From Micromonospora sp. ATCC 39149 (lineage in GTDB: Bacteria > Actinomycetota > Actinomycetes > Mycobacteriales > Micromonosporaceae), in NCBI RefSeq assembly GCF_000158815.1, contig NZ_GG657738.1:3714079-3778078 (forward strand): DNA of 64,000 bases, read 5' to 3'. Both the position numbers and the translations under genes were made by a program. A model generated the notes under the pieces. It did not search any database and was not told the origin of the DNA. It was given only the letters and a program-made list of their open reading frames with translations. Positions 24,672 to 33,452 of the stretch are shown here, one piece after another. Every line of letters begins with the position of its first letter. The first letter of the stretch is position 1.

Positions 24672-24956
24672 CGCGACAGCATGCCCGGCTCGGGTGCCGG
24701 CGCGCCAGCGCCCGGCGGCGTAGGTGAAACGTGACGGCCGGCGGTGTTCGTTGCCCGTACATCGGCTTCGCACACCGGACAGTCGGGCACGTGGCGACTT
24801 CTATCGCCTCCCGTGGACGACCAGAATGCGCGCTGAAAGGGCCACGACCGCTGGCGGCGTGACTCCGAGCAGTGCGCCGCCCCGCTATTTCTGGCTCCGG
24901 GCGAGGTGAGGACGAGGGCACCGGTTGGCGCCTCCGTCGGCGATGCGGGAGGTGTC

Positions 24957-25985
24957 GTGACAGGACGTGCCGGCGCGAAACCACCGGCGGCGAAACAGAC
25001 CGAGTACGGCGACGAGGTGCCCGCCGACTCGCCGCCATGGGCGCGGCTGGCCACGGACGATCCAGACGAGGCGCACCGGTGGCTGCTGGCTGCCTACCCG
25101 GACCACCGGATCCGCGCGTTCGGCCGTACCGGCGAGTTCACCTTCCGTGCCACCCATGCGCGGTTCGGCGCGGCCAGCCTCGCCCGGGTGCGCTACGCGA
25201 TGAACGCGGACAACGATGTGTTCGCCCAGGATGTCGTCGGGGTGGCGGAGGTGCTTTCCGGCGGCTGGGGGCTCGACGCCGGGGCCGGGGAGGTCATGGC
25301 CGGAGCGGGTGACCTGCTGCTGGTGCCGCCCCGGCGGACCAGGACGGTCCTGCACCGCGACATGGAAGTCGTCGCCTTGGAGCTTCCCCTCGCCGAGGTG
25401 CGGCGGGTCGCGCAGGAGCGGTGCGGCATCGCGCCGGTGAACCTGCGGTTCCAGGGACTGCTGCCGGTGTCCCCGGCCGCCGCGGGCCTCTGGCGCGACA
25501 CCAGGCGGTATCTCACCCGGGTCGTGCTGCCGGACACCGCGTTCGGGGCGAACGCCCTGGTGCAGGCGGAGGCGCTCAGGCTGCTGGCGGCCGTCGCGCT
25601 GTCCACGTTCCCCAACACGACGATGACCGAGGCACCGACCCGCGGCGACGGGGCCATCGCGCCGGCGGCGGTCCGGCGCGCGGTCGCCTACATCGAGGAA
25701 CACGCGGACCAGGCGTTGACCGTGACGGACGTCGCGATCGCGGCCAGGCTGGGCGCGCGGGCGCTCCAGCAGGCCTTCCGGCGGTACCTCGACACCACCC
25801 CGACGCTCTACCTGCGGCGGGTACGCCTGGAGCGGGTGCACCGCGACCTCCAGGCCGCCGAGCCCGGCGCGGGCCTCACCGTGGCGGCCGTCGCCGCCCG
25901 CTGGGGTTTCGTCCACCTGGGCCGGTTCGCCACCCAGTACCGCCGGGCCTACGGGCGGTCGCCCAGCCAGACCCTGCGGGAATGA
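24957..25985 (+). CDS. AraC-family transcriptional regulator
   Basis: A 342-residue regulator with an N-terminal sensor half (about residues 40-200, cupin-like strands such as FTFRATHARFG and DLLLVPPRRTRTVL) and a C-terminal AraC HTH pair (about 240-342: AVAYIEEHADQALTVTDVAIA, RALQQAFRRYL; then LTVAAVAARWGFVHLGRFATQYR, GRSPSQTLRE). GTG 24957 has GGGAGGTG before it; an upstream GTG at 24906 lacks one. It is divergent from the crotonase gene, a possible target. The inducer is unknown. Confidence 0.9.
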   Translation: MTGRAGAKPPAAKQTEYGDEVPADSPPWARLATDDPDEAHRWLLAAYPDHRIRAFGRTGEFTFRATHARFGAASLARVRYAMNADNDVFAQDVVGVAEVLSGGWGLDAGAGEVMAGAGDLLLVPPRRTRTVLHRDMEVVALELPLAEVRRVAQERCGIAPVNLRFQGLLPVSPAAAGLWRDTRRYLTRVVLPDTAFGANALVQAEALRLLAAVALSTFPNTTMTEAPTRGDGAIAPAAVRRAVAYIEEHADQALTVTDVAIAARLGARALQQAFRRYLDTTPTLYLRRVRLERVHRDLQAAEPGAGLTVAAVAARWGFVHLGRFATQYRRAYGRSPSQTLRE

Positions 25986-26194
25986 CCGGCGGCTCGCGCC
26001 ACCGGCGTGCCTGACCGCCCCCTGGCGGTGGTGGGTACGCCGGCGCGTGGCCTCCGACCCGCGTAGCTGGGGCCGTCGCCGCAGGCCGGAGCGCTGCCGC
26101 GGGCCGCGACCGGCCGAGGGAGTTGGGCCGTCAGGCCGTGTTGGACGGTCGCCGCGCTGGGCCGCCGCCGCGCGAGGCGCTAGCATCGCGGCGG

Positions 26195-26375
26195 CACGAT
26201 CATGTGAGGTGCCCCGCGTGCGCGGGGAGAATCGGGAAGCCGGTGGAAAACCGGCACGGGCCCGCCGCGGTGACCGGGGAGCCACCGTCCACGCGCGAGG
26301 AGCGCAGCCACTGGCCGTCCGGCTGGGAAGGCGGACGGCCAGGCGTCGATCCGGGAGTCCGAAGACCGGCCTCGC
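26195..26375 (+). ncRNA. Cobalamin riboswitch upstream of bluB
   Basis: The landmarks occur in order: GGTGCC with a P2-type stem (26208), GAATCGGGAAGCCGGTG (26229 on), a P5/P6 hairpin with CCCGCCGCGGTGACCG, GCCACTGGCC, CTGGGAAGGCGGAC and the B12 box GAGTCCGAAGACCGGCCT (26355-26372). This is a complete adenosylcobalamin-type aptamer. It controls the BluB gene that starts 54 nt downstream. Confidence 0.93.
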
Positions 26376-26382
26376 GTCGACC

Positions 26383-26403
26383 GCCCACCCGCGAGGGGTG
26401 GGC
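26383..26403 (+). promoter_or_regulatory. Expression-platform hairpin of the cobalamin riboswitch
   Basis: GCCCACCC-GCGAG-GGGTGGGC is a perfect 8-bp stem between the B12 box and the bluB ribosome-binding region (AGCGGGAG, 26411-26418). No U-run follows, so control is more likely at translation than by intrinsic termination. Confidence 0.55.
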
Positions 26404-26425
26404 CGAGCGCAGCGGGAGCCTGCCT

Positions 26426-27052
26426 GTGGAACTCTACGACGCCATTCACCGCCGCCGGGACGTCCGGGCCCAGTTCACCGGGGACCCGGTGCCGGCCGAC
26501 ACCCTGCATCGGATCCTCGACGCGGCACACGCCGCGCCCAGTGTCGGCTTCTCGCAGCCGTGGGACTTCGTCCTGGTCCGGGACGCCGACGTCCGCCGCC
26601 GGTTCCACCGGCACGTCCAGGCCGAGCGGGCCACCTTCGCCGCCACCCTGGACGGCGCGGCGGCGGACCGGTTCGCGCCTATCAAGATCGATGGGGTGCT
26701 GGAGTCGACGCTGTCGGTCGTCGTCACGTACGACCCGCAGCGCGGCGGCCCGGCCGTGCTCGGCCGGCACGCCATCGCCGACGCCGGCCTCTACTCGGTC
26801 TGCCTGGCCATCCAGAACCTCTGGCTCGCCGCCACCGCCGAGGGGCTGGGCGTCGGGTGGGTCTCCTTTTACCGGGAGCCGTTCCTGGCCGAGCTGCTGG
26901 GCGTCCCGGAGGGCATCCGGCCGGTGGCCTGGCTCTGCGTCGGGCCGGTCACCCACCTGGAGGCCGTGCCGGACCTGGAGCGGCACGGGTGGCGACGGCG
27001 GAGGCCCCTCGCCGAGGCGGTGCACCACGACCGCTGGTCGTCGGGTGACTGA
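26426..27052 (+). CDS. bluB: 5,6-dimethylbenzimidazole synthase
   Basis: A 208-residue nitroreductase-fold BluB that fragments FMNH2 with oxygen to 5,6-dimethylbenzimidazole, the lower ligand of cobalamin. It opens MELYDAIHRRRDVRAQF, with HAAPSVGFSQPWDFVLV and the GVGWVSFYREPFLAELLGVP segment characteristic of BluB as opposed to other nitroreductases. GTG 26426 is preceded by AGCGGGAG. The cobalamin riboswitch upstream gives feedback control, confirming the B12 role. Confidence 0.95.
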   Translation: MELYDAIHRRRDVRAQFTGDPVPADTLHRILDAAHAAPSVGFSQPWDFVLVRDADVRRRFHRHVQAERATFAATLDGAAADRFAPIKIDGVLESTLSVVVTYDPQRGGPAVLGRHAIADAGLYSVCLAIQNLWLAATAEGLGVGWVSFYREPFLAELLGVPEGIRPVAWLCVGPVTHLEAVPDLERHGWRRRRPLAEAVHHDRWSSGD

Positions 27053-27142
27053 TCGACCGAATAGCCAATTCAGGTATGTCGATGTGGTGACTAGGCTTGC
27101 GATCGCACTGAGTGATCATTCGACTACACGTGGAGGGGTTCC

Positions 27143-27487
27143 ATGCGTACCACCGTCAAGGTCCTGGCCGCGTCCGCCCTCGCCACCCTGGGCCTGGCCG
27201 CCGCCGTCGGCACCCCGGCCCTCGCCTCCGCCCCGGCACCCTTCTGCGAGTCCGGCGCGTCGCAGTTCTACTGCGACGCCAGCAGCACCGGCACGACGAC
27301 CTGGAGCATCACCTGGTACTCCGGCAGCGTCGGCACCTTCACGACCGCCGGGTCGACCCTCTTCGCCGCCTGCCCGGCCAGCAACATCGGCCGCCCCGTA
27401 CGGGCCAGCTACAGCTACTTCGACGGCAGCGTGACCCAGTACAGCGGCACCACCCAGTTCATCTGCCGCAGCGGCCCCTGGCTGTAA
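27143..27487 (+). CDS. Small secreted protein of unknown function
   Basis: A 114-residue protein with a clear Sec signal peptide (MRTTVKVLAASALATLGLAA, cleavage near ALASA-PA) and a mature part of about 85 residues rich in Ser, Thr and Tyr. It has four Cys (ESGAS-FYCDAS, FAACPAS, QFICRSG) that could form two disulfides. A beta-sandwich is likely from alternating polar/aromatic residues (TTWSITWYSGS). GGAGGGG precedes ATG 27143. The family is not recognised. Confidence 0.8.
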   Translation: MRTTVKVLAASALATLGLAAAVGTPALASAPAPFCESGASQFYCDASSTGTTTWSITWYSGSVGTFTTAGSTLFAACPASNIGRPVRASYSYFDGSVTQYSGTTQFICRSGPWL

Positions 27488-27584
27488 GCCGTCCCCTGTC
27501 CGGCGTACGCGCGACCCGCGCGTACGCCGGACACCCGTCACGGCTGCCCGGTTTGCGACCGCTTCCGCCGGGAATCCGGACGGA

Positions 27585-28436
27585 ATGAGGGCACTCTTGA
27601 CAAAAATCGAACGGGCCTCGGCGCTGGACCGGGCCGGCGACCGGTTGCAACGCGCCGTCCAGGCCACCCTGCGCCCTCAGCGGGTCCGCGACCTGCTGCA
27701 CGGCGTCTTCCTCGGCCACCCGCTGCACCCGGCGCTGGTGCAGGTGCCGATCGGCTCCTGGATCAGCGCCGCCGTGCTCGACCTGCTGCCCGGCCAGCGC
27801 CGGGCGGCCACCACCCTGGTCGGACTGGGCACGGTCAGCGCCCTCCCGGCGGCGGTCGCCGGGCTGAACGACTGGGCGGCCCTCTCCCGGGACCAGCGCC
27901 GCATCGGGCTGGTGCACGCCGCGTCGAACACCATCGCTCTGACCCTGTACGCGGGTTCGCTGGCGGCCCGGCTCAACGGGCGGCACGGGGCGGGGCGGGC
28001 GCTGGCGTACCTCGGGATCAGCGCGGCGAGCGCGGGCGCGTACCTCGGTGGGCACCTGGCGTACAAGCAGGGGGCGCAGGTCAACCAGAGCGTCTCCGAG
28101 CTGCACCGGATCGGCGAGGGCTGGCACGCGCTGGCGGACCTCGCCGCGCTGCCCCAGCGGAAGCTGGTCACCCGTGAGATGGACGACGTCTCGGTGATCC
28201 TCTACCGGCACGGCGACGAGGTGACGGTGATGCTGGAACGCTGCCCGCACCAGAGCGGCCCGCTCGGCGAGGGCGAGGTCACCGAGATCGACGGGCACGC
28301 CTGCGTCGTCTGCCCGTGGCACGGCAGCGCGTTCCGGCTCAACGGGGGCGAGGTCATGCACGGGCCGTCCGGCAACGACCAGCAGGTCCTGCCGACCCGC
28401 GTGGTCGACGGGGTCCTGGAGGCGCGGCTGCCCTGA
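27585..28436 (+). CDS. Rieske 2Fe-2S protein with N-terminal DUF2231 membrane domain
   Basis: A 283-residue fusion. Residues 40-165 are a DUF2231-type membrane domain (HPLHPALVQVPIGSW, about four hydrophobic helices). Residues 195-283 form a Rieske domain with cluster ligands Cys220/His222 (CPH) and Cys243/His246 (CPWH). It is a predicted membrane-bound electron-transfer protein whose donor and acceptor are unknown; the architecture is common in actinobacteria. A perfect hairpin follows the stop. Confidence 0.92.
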   Translation: MRALLTKIERASALDRAGDRLQRAVQATLRPQRVRDLLHGVFLGHPLHPALVQVPIGSWISAAVLDLLPGQRRAATTLVGLGTVSALPAAVAGLNDWAALSRDQRRIGLVHAASNTIALTLYAGSLAARLNGRHGAGRALAYLGISAASAGAYLGGHLAYKQGAQVNQSVSELHRIGEGWHALADLAALPQRKLVTREMDDVSVILYRHGDEVTVMLERCPHQSGPLGEGEVTEIDGHACVVCPWHGSAFRLNGGEVMHGPSGNDQQVLPTRVVDGVLEARLP

Positions 28437-28443
28437 GAGCGAC

Positions 28444-28465
28444 GAGCCCAGGCCCGCCTGGGCTC
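28444..28465 (+). terminator. 9-bp hairpin after the Rieske gene
   Basis: GAGCCCAGG-CCCG-CCTGGGCTC is a perfect 9-bp stem starting 8 nt after the stop. It merges into a short tandem repeat. Confidence 0.75.
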
Positions 28466-28469
28466 AACG

Positions 28470-28536
28470 CGCCTGGCTCGGCGTGGGCGGGCCCGCTTGG
28501 CTCGGCGTGAGCGGGCCCGCCTGGCTCGGCGTGGGC
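28470..28536. repeat. 24-bp tandem repeat, nearly three copies
   Basis: CGCCTGGCTCGGCGTGGGCG-type units start at 28470, 28494 and 28518 (the last partial), differing at one or two positions. They lie between the Rieske gene and the pilus operon. No coding role is seen. Confidence 0.8.
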
Positions 28537-28619
28537 CGGAGACGCCGCCGCAATGTCGCCGGCATGGCGGTTTCTCCTGCGCCGGATGCCGCAATATCGC
28601 CGACCTGGAGTCGCGGAGG

Positions 28620-29798
28620 TCAGTCCCGGCGGTGTCGGCCGGTGACGAGGGCACGCGCGCCGCTGGTGGCCCTGGCGATCGCCGGCCGGCGGCGCAACCC
28701 GAGGACCGCCCCGATCTGCGCCCCGACGATGCTGGCGACGGCGAGCACCGCGGAGACCGCGAGCGGCCGGTTCACCTGGTCCCCCGCGCCCGCCCGGGAC
28801 GCCCCGGCGGCCATCGCCGGCTGCGGCCCGCCGGGCGGCTGGGCGATCTGCTGGGTGCCGTGCGACGAGCCGGCCGACGACGAACCGGCCGGCGGCTGGC
28901 CGGTGGGCTGGGCGGCGGACGGCCCGGGAGTGGGGCGGGTGGCCCGTGACGACGGCGGCGTCGCCCCCGGTGCCGCCGGAGCGTCGGCGGCCGGCGGGTT
29001 GGCAGGGGACGACGGTGGCCGGGGGGTGGTCGTGCCACCGGGGGCGGGCGTCGTGGGCCGGACCACGAGCTTGCCGGTCGCGTGGGTGCGGGCCCCGGCG
29101 TCGTGGACGCCGTCGGGCAGGGTGATCAACTGCCCGGGGCGGATGCGGTCCGGGTCGCGCAGGCGGTTCAGCTTCGCCACGTCCCGGTAGCGGTCGAAGT
29201 CGTCGAGGTAGCGCTCGGCCACCTCGCCCAGGTAGTCACCCTTCGCCACCCGGTACACCGCGGGCTCCGTCTCCCGTGGCAGGTCGGCCACCGGCGTTGC
29301 GGAGCGGGCGTCGACCACCGGCGTCGCGGTGACCGGGCGGGCCGCCGGGGCGGCGACAGCGGGCGCGACGGCGGCGGGGTACGGGCCGGAGAGCACGGTG
29401 GCCGCGCTGGCAGCGGCCGGGCTCGCCGCCACGATCAGGGCCACCGAGCCGACCAGTGCCGCCGCGGCCCGCTGTTGCCGGCTCATGCCGGGCAGCCGGG
29501 GTGCCGGCCGGCGCAGCGACTGCGCGCCCAGCTCCACGAGCACGGAGAAGGCGAAGGTGGCCCAGCCGAACCAGCCGACCAGGGCCAGCGCCCGCAGGAA
29601 GAGCTGACCGTCGTCGCGGCTGGTCAGCGTGGCGCCGATCTCGGCGAGGGTGGGTACGTGGTCGGGCAGCGGGTTCCCGGCGAAGGCGATCAGCGCCACC
29701 GGCCCCCCGACCAGTACCGCGATCAGCACGACCAGCGCGCCGAACCCGGTGAGTACCTGCCCGACCCGCCGTACGGCGGAGCGACCCGGTGCGGCCAT
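28620..29798 (-). CDS. LysM-domain membrane protein, last gene of the tad operon
   Basis: A 392-residue protein with membrane helices at about 15-40, 66-90 and 112-133, then a LysM domain at 182-229 (VYRVAKGDYLGEVAERYL, IRPGQLITLP), a Pro/Thr/Ser-rich linker (about 245-325) and a final membrane segment near 345-368. LysM binds peptidoglycan, so the extracytoplasmic linker could anchor the pilus machine to the wall. Related actinobacterial proteins continue into a BTAD-type regulatory domain, which is missing here. It follows the TadG-like gene by 16 nt. Confidence 0.85.
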   Translation of the reverse strand: MAAPGRSAVRRVGQVLTGFGALVVLIAVLVGGPVALIAFAGNPLPDHVPTLAEIGATLTSRDDGQLFLRALALVGWFGWATFAFSVLVELGAQSLRRPAPRLPGMSRQQRAAAALVGSVALIVAASPAAASAATVLSGPYPAAVAPAVAAPAARPVTATPVVDARSATPVADLPRETEPAVYRVAKGDYLGEVAERYLDDFDRYRDVAKLNRLRDPDRIRPGQLITLPDGVHDAGARTHATGKLVVRPTTPAPGGTTTPRPPSSPANPPAADAPAAPGATPPSSRATRPTPGPSAAQPTGQPPAGSSSAGSSHGTQQIAQPPGGPQPAMAAGASRAGAGDQVNRPLAVSAVLAVASIVGAQIGAVLGLRRRPAIARATSGARALVTGRHRRD

Positions 29799-29814
29799 GG
29801 CGTGCCTTCCCTTC

Positions 29815-30327
29815 CTAGGGGCCCTCGGTTAGGGCGCGTGCGGTGGCCTCGCCGGAGACGGTGACGGCGTCACCGAAGCCGAAGAAGCCGAGCAGGTAGC
29901 GGTCGTAGGTGACGGTGACCCGGACCCGGATCAGCTTCTCCCCGCCGACGACGGGGAACTCGACGTCGTGGTCGGTGGCCCCGGCGGCGGCGAGGTAGCT
30001 CGTCACCGCCGTCCTGGCCGCCGCCTCGTCGATCTCCTTGCTGCCGCCCTCGATGGCCTTCGCCCGGTCGATCGACTGGCCGCCGGTGCGGGCCGCCTCG
30101 GCCGCCAGGTTGTCGGCCAGTTGCCGGGAGCGGAGTTGCCCGGCACCGTCGAAGGCCAGGCCGATGATCGCGAGGACGCCGATCATCGCCGCCGCGAGGA
30201 ACAGACTGACCCGGCCCTCGTCGCCGCGCCACCGGCGGCCCGGGCCACCGGCGGGGGCGGTGGCCACACCCTCGCGCGGACCGTCGGGGGCGGTGTGCAC
30301 GGCTCCACCGGGGGCGCGGGCGGTCAC
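29815..30327 (-). CDS. TadG-like pilus assembly protein
   Basis: A 170-residue protein with a single N-terminal membrane segment at about 40-59 (VSLFLAAAMIGVLAIIGLAF) directly after a GDEGRVS motif, as in Tad/TadG pseudopilin-like proteins. The extracytoplasmic part follows (RQLADNLAAEAARTGGQSID, then a beta-rich VRVTVTYDRYLLGFFGFG). GTG 30327 overlaps the stop of the previous gene (GTGA). It may be a minor pilin or assembly factor. Confidence 0.82.
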   Translation of the reverse strand: MTARAPGGAVHTAPDGPREGVATAPAGGPGRRWRGDEGRVSLFLAAAMIGVLAIIGLAFDGAGQLRSRQLADNLAAEAARTGGQSIDRAKAIEGGSKEIDEAAARTAVTSYLAAAGATDHDVEFPVVGGEKLIRVRVTVTYDRYLLGFFGFGDAVTVSGEATARALTEGP

Positions 30328-30803
30328 GACCGGCTCCGGTAGCGGTCCAGCGGGGAGGTGAAGCTGGCCGAGATCGTCCGGCTGGCCGCCATGTCGGGCA
30401 GCAGTGCCAGGTCGATGTCGGTGAAGGTGACCGTGCAGGTGACCTCCACCGTCACGGCGGCGGGCGTCCCGGGGCCGCTGTCGAACGCGTCGGCGAAGCT
30501 GGCCGGCGCGCCGTTCACCGAGCCGCGCAGGGTGAGCGAGGGCTGGCCGGCGCAGTTCGCCCGCTGCCAGTCGAGCTGGCCCTGCGCCGCAGCCAAGGCC
30601 CGGTCGCGGGCCGTCCCGGCGTCGCGGGAGATGGACGCGGCGCGCGCGGCGTCGTGCGCCGCCGACTGGACGGCCTCCTGCGCGATCGCCGTACGCCCGG
30701 CCACACCGGCCAGCACGATCAGAGCGATGAACGCCGGGGCGAGGACGGCCACCTCGACGGCGACGGAGCCGCGTTCGGCTGCGGGGCGGGGCGCGCGGCT
30801 CAT
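30324..30803 (-). CDS. TadE-family pseudopilin
   Basis: A 159-residue protein. RGSVAVEVAVLAPAFIALIV carries the prepilin-like Glu shortly after the processing site and the TadE hydrophobic stretch. The mature region includes two Cys (ANCAG, VTCTV). ATG 30803 overlaps the previous stop (ATGA), so it is coupled with its neighbours. It is expected to be processed by the prepilin peptidase encoded at 38569. Confidence 0.85.
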   Translation of the reverse strand: MSRAPRPAAERGSVAVEVAVLAPAFIALIVLAGVAGRTAIAQEAVQSAAHDAARAASISRDAGTARDRALAAAQGQLDWQRANCAGQPSLTLRGSVNGAPASFADAFDSGPGTPAAVTVEVTCTVTFTDIDLALLPDMAASRTISASFTSPLDRYRSRS

Positions 30804-31360
30804 CCCGTCGTCCACCGTTCGACCGTGCCGTGGGCGGTCTGGCGCACCGGGAAGCTGACGCCGGGGATGACCGACAGAGAGTCTCCGCTGACCGTGCAGA
30901 TCACCTCGGCGGTGTCGGCGATGGTGGTCACGCAGGCCGGACCCGGCTGGTCCCAGCCGACCAGCCAGTCCCCGGCGGCGGTGAGGAAGTCGACCGCCCG
31001 CGCCTCGCCGGCACCGGCCGGGGCCTCGTGGAGGCGCTGGGCGTTGACCGCGCTCTGCGCCGCGTTCAGCGCGGTGGCGCGGGCGACGAACCAGGCGGCG
31101 ACCTGGATCGAGGCGAAGAGCAGCACCAGGATCGCCGGCATCACCACCGCCAGCTCCACCGGGTTGGCCCCCCGCTCCGCCCCGCCGCCGGTGAGCCGCC
31201 GCCGAGCCGCCTGGCCGAGCCGTACGCCGCCGGTGAGCCGCCGCCGGGTCCGCTGACCGAGCCTTACCCCTGACCGGCGTGCCCCGTGGCGGCGCAGCCC
31301 GGCGGGCCCGTCGGCGGGTGCCGACCGGCTCCGGTCCACGCGCGCGGTACGGTCCGGCAC
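30800..31360 (-). CDS. TadE-like protein with a duplicated basic N-terminal segment
   Basis: A 186-residue protein. GANPVELAVVMPAILVLLFA is the TadE pseudopilin helix (about residues 65-85). Before it lies a basic region with a 14-residue tandem duplication (VRLGQRTRRRLTGG, VRLGQAARRRLTGG; residues 32-45 and 46-59) encoded by a 42-bp DNA repeat. The true start may be internal, because the basic region is unlike other TadE proteins; GTG 31360 overlaps the previous stop. Confidence 0.75.
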   Translation of the reverse strand: MPDRTARVDRSRSAPADGPAGLRRHGARRSGVRLGQRTRRRLTGGVRLGQAARRRLTGGGAERGANPVELAVVMPAILVLLFASIQVAAWFVARATALNAAQSAVNAQRLHEAPAGAGEARAVDFLTAAGDWLVGWDQPGPACVTTIADTAEVICTVSGDSLSVIPGVSFPVRQTAHGTVERWTTG

Positions 31361-31569
31361 TACGGGGCCGTCGGGGCCTGGTTGTTCGGGATGGCGTTCA
31401 TCCAGTTGTTGGCCTTGGCCAGGGCGAGCCCGGTGACGGCCATCGCCACGGCGACCAACCCAAAGATGATCACCGCGGTCGGGACGGGGCTGTCGCCGCG
31501 TTCGCCGTCGCGGCGCAGCTCGGCCAGCCGTGTCGTCAGCGCGACGTGCAGATAGGCGATGAGGTGCAT
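31360..31569 (-). CDS. Small Flp/pseudopilin-like membrane protein
   Basis: A 69-residue protein with one hydrophobic helix (VPTAVIIFGLVAVAMAVTGLA, about residues 29-50) after a charged N-terminus (LAELRRDGERGDS). Its size and its place between TadC and TadE suggest the major Flp-type pilin or a membrane helper. It lacks the classical G/E-F/Y-L Flp motif, so the pilin call is an inference from context. Confidence 0.7.
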   Translation of the reverse strand: MHLIAYLHVALTTRLAELRRDGERGDSPVPTAVIIFGLVAVAMAVTGLALAKANNWMNAIPNNQAPTAP

Positions 31570-31597
31570 GACGTTGCTCCTTCGGGAGGGGAGGGGT

Positions 31598-32464
31598 TCA
31601 CAACCGGGCGATGAACGGGTAGACGGCGAAGCCGAGCAGCACGAAGACCAGCAGGGAGCCCGGGATGTCCAGCCGGCTGGTGACCGCCTCGGCGCGGGCC
31701 AGATTGTCGGTGCGGATCTGGTCGCGCAGGGAGTCGGCCCGGCTGCGCAGCGTCTCGTGCACCTGCGCGCCCTCGCTGCCGGACGAGCGCATGATCGCCC
31801 CGACGTCGCCCAGCTCCGGGATGCCGATCCGGTCGGCCAGCTCGCGCAGCTCGTCCCAGGGCGAGTGCATCTGCATCTGGGCGATCCGCAGCGACTCCCG
31901 GATCCGGTCGAAGACCCAGCCGTCGCAGACCGCGGCAGCCCGCTCCAGGGCCTGCACCGGGCCGTGCGCGGCCGAGAGCTGCAACGCCACCAGATCCAGG
32001 TAGGTGCAGACCGCCTGGCGGAACTCGTCCCGGGCGGCGTCGGCCCGGGCCAGCACGCTGCGGTGCGCCACCAGGGCGGCGACGAACGCCATGCCGATGC
32101 TGCCCACCAGCGGCACGGTCAGCGGCACGGACACGCCGCCGAGGAAGAGCACCGCGCCGACGAAGGCCGGGGTCACCAGCCCCACCAGGGCGGAGAGCAG
32201 CAGGGACAGGGCGTACTGCTCGGGCGTGCGGTCGAGCAGGGCGAGCTGCCGGTGTGGCGGGCTCAGCCAGCGGGCGAACCCGCCGATCCAGTCGAGGCTG
32301 CTCCCCTTGACGGCCCGGCCGGTGCCCGGCGGCTGGTGCAGCCGGCGCAGGGCGGGGCCGAGCGCGGGTGCGGCCGGCAGCGCCTCCCGGACCACCAGGA
32401 ACAGCCCGAGCCCCACCGCCGCGCCGCCGCCGACGGCCAGGGTCAGGTGCCAGTTGAGGATCAC
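31598..32464 (-). CDS. tadC: Type II secretion system F-family protein (TadC)
   Basis: A 288-residue inner-membrane platform protein of the Tad pilus. It has hydrophobic helices at the N-terminus (about 8-26), two in the middle (about 85-130) and one at the C-terminus (SLLVFVLLGFAVYPFIARL). The T2SSF core is cytoplasmic (DEFRQAVCTYLDLVALQLSA, DRIGIPELGDVGAIM). It works with TadB to connect the ATPase to the growing pilus. ATG 32464 lies 82 nt after the tadB stop. Confidence 0.9.
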   Translation of the reverse strand: MILNWHLTLAVGGGAAVGLGLFLVVREALPAAPALGPALRRLHQPPGTGRAVKGSSLDWIGGFARWLSPPHRQLALLDRTPEQYALSLLLSALVGLVTPAFVGAVLFLGGVSVPLTVPLVGSIGMAFVAALVAHRSVLARADAARDEFRQAVCTYLDLVALQLSAAHGPVQALERAAAVCDGWVFDRIRESLRIAQMQMHSPWDELRELADRIGIPELGDVGAIMRSSGSEGAQVHETLRSRADSLRDQIRTDNLARAEAVTSRLDIPGSLLVFVLLGFAVYPFIARL

Positions 32465-32546
32465 CGGTGCCGCCCTCCGTCCGCAGTCCGCCGGTGTGCG
32501 GGCCCGCCGGGACCAGCCGCGAAGCTCGCTGACGCACTCCCCACGT

Positions 32547-33452
32547 TCACCCGATCACCTCCGACAGGTTGGGGGCGGGCAGGAAACGCGCCGGCCGGGG
32601 CGGCTGGCTCATCGCCCGCACCCAGGCCAGCAGCCCGACGAACGCCGAGCCGAGCACGAACATCACGAGCTGCCCGAACGGCGTGCCGTACGGGCGGATG
32701 TAGTCGGTGTTGACCAGCCCGTACGCCAGGGTCAGCAGGGTCATCCCGGTGAGGAAGCGGACCGCGAAGCGCGGCTGGGTACGCTTCGCCTCGATCTCCC
32801 GCCGGGTGGCGACCTCGGCGGCGGCGGCCCCCGCGATCGAGCCGAGCACGTCACCGAGCCGCTCGCCCCGGTCGGACAGGTGCAGGATCAGCGCCGCCAC
32901 CACCTGATCGCACACCGGGTCGCCGATCTCGTCGGCGAACGCGAGCAGCGCGGACTTCGCGAGCCAGCCGGCCTGGAGGCGGGCGGCGAGCAGCCGTACC
33001 TCCTCCTCGATCTCCTCGGGGGCGGTGGCGAGCGTGCCGAGGATGGCCTGCTGGAGGCCCTGGCCGGTGGACGAGACGTCCTTGAGCCGGCGGGTCCACT
33101 CCCCGACCGCCTCGATCCGGGCGATGGCTTGCTGCTCGGCCCGGCCCACGGAGAACAGCCACGGCGCGCCGGGCACCGCCACGGCGACCAGCAGGCCGAC
33201 CACCGGCAGCCCGGTGAGCAGGAACGCCACCGCGCCGGCCAGCGCCGCCCCGCCGAGCAGGACCTGATGGTTGCGCCGCTGACGGGGCGTGCCGGAGCCG
33301 AGCCAGAGCCGGCTCAGCCCTCCGCCGGGCCTCGCGCCCGGTGCCGGGCCGGCCGGCCGGGTGGTGCCGACCAGCGCCACGACGGCCAGCACCAGGCCGG
33401 CCACGCACGCCGCGCCGGAGACCACGGCCACCAGCTCGATGTTCGCGGTCAC
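32547..33452 (-). CDS. tadB: Type II secretion system F-family protein (TadB)
   Basis: A 301-residue platform protein, partner of TadC. The N-terminal membrane helix, the pair at about 65-100, the T2SSF core (WTRRLKDVSSTGQGLQQAILGT, LLAARLQAGWLAKSALLAFADEIGDP) and the C-terminal helices (FGQLVMFVLGSAFVGLLAW) follow the family pattern. GTG 33452 overlaps the tadA stop (GTGA). Confidence 0.9.
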   Translation of the reverse strand: MTANIELVAVVSGAACVAGLVLAVVALVGTTRPAGPAPGARPGGGLSRLWLGSGTPRQRRNHQVLLGGAALAGAVAFLLTGLPVVGLLVAVAVPGAPWLFSVGRAEQQAIARIEAVGEWTRRLKDVSSTGQGLQQAILGTLATAPEEIEEEVRLLAARLQAGWLAKSALLAFADEIGDPVCDQVVAALILHLSDRGERLGDVLGSIAGAAAAEVATRREIEAKRTQPRFAVRFLTGMTLLTLAYGLVNTDYIRPYGTPFGQLVMFVLGSAFVGLLAWVRAMSQPPRPARFLPAPNLSEVIG

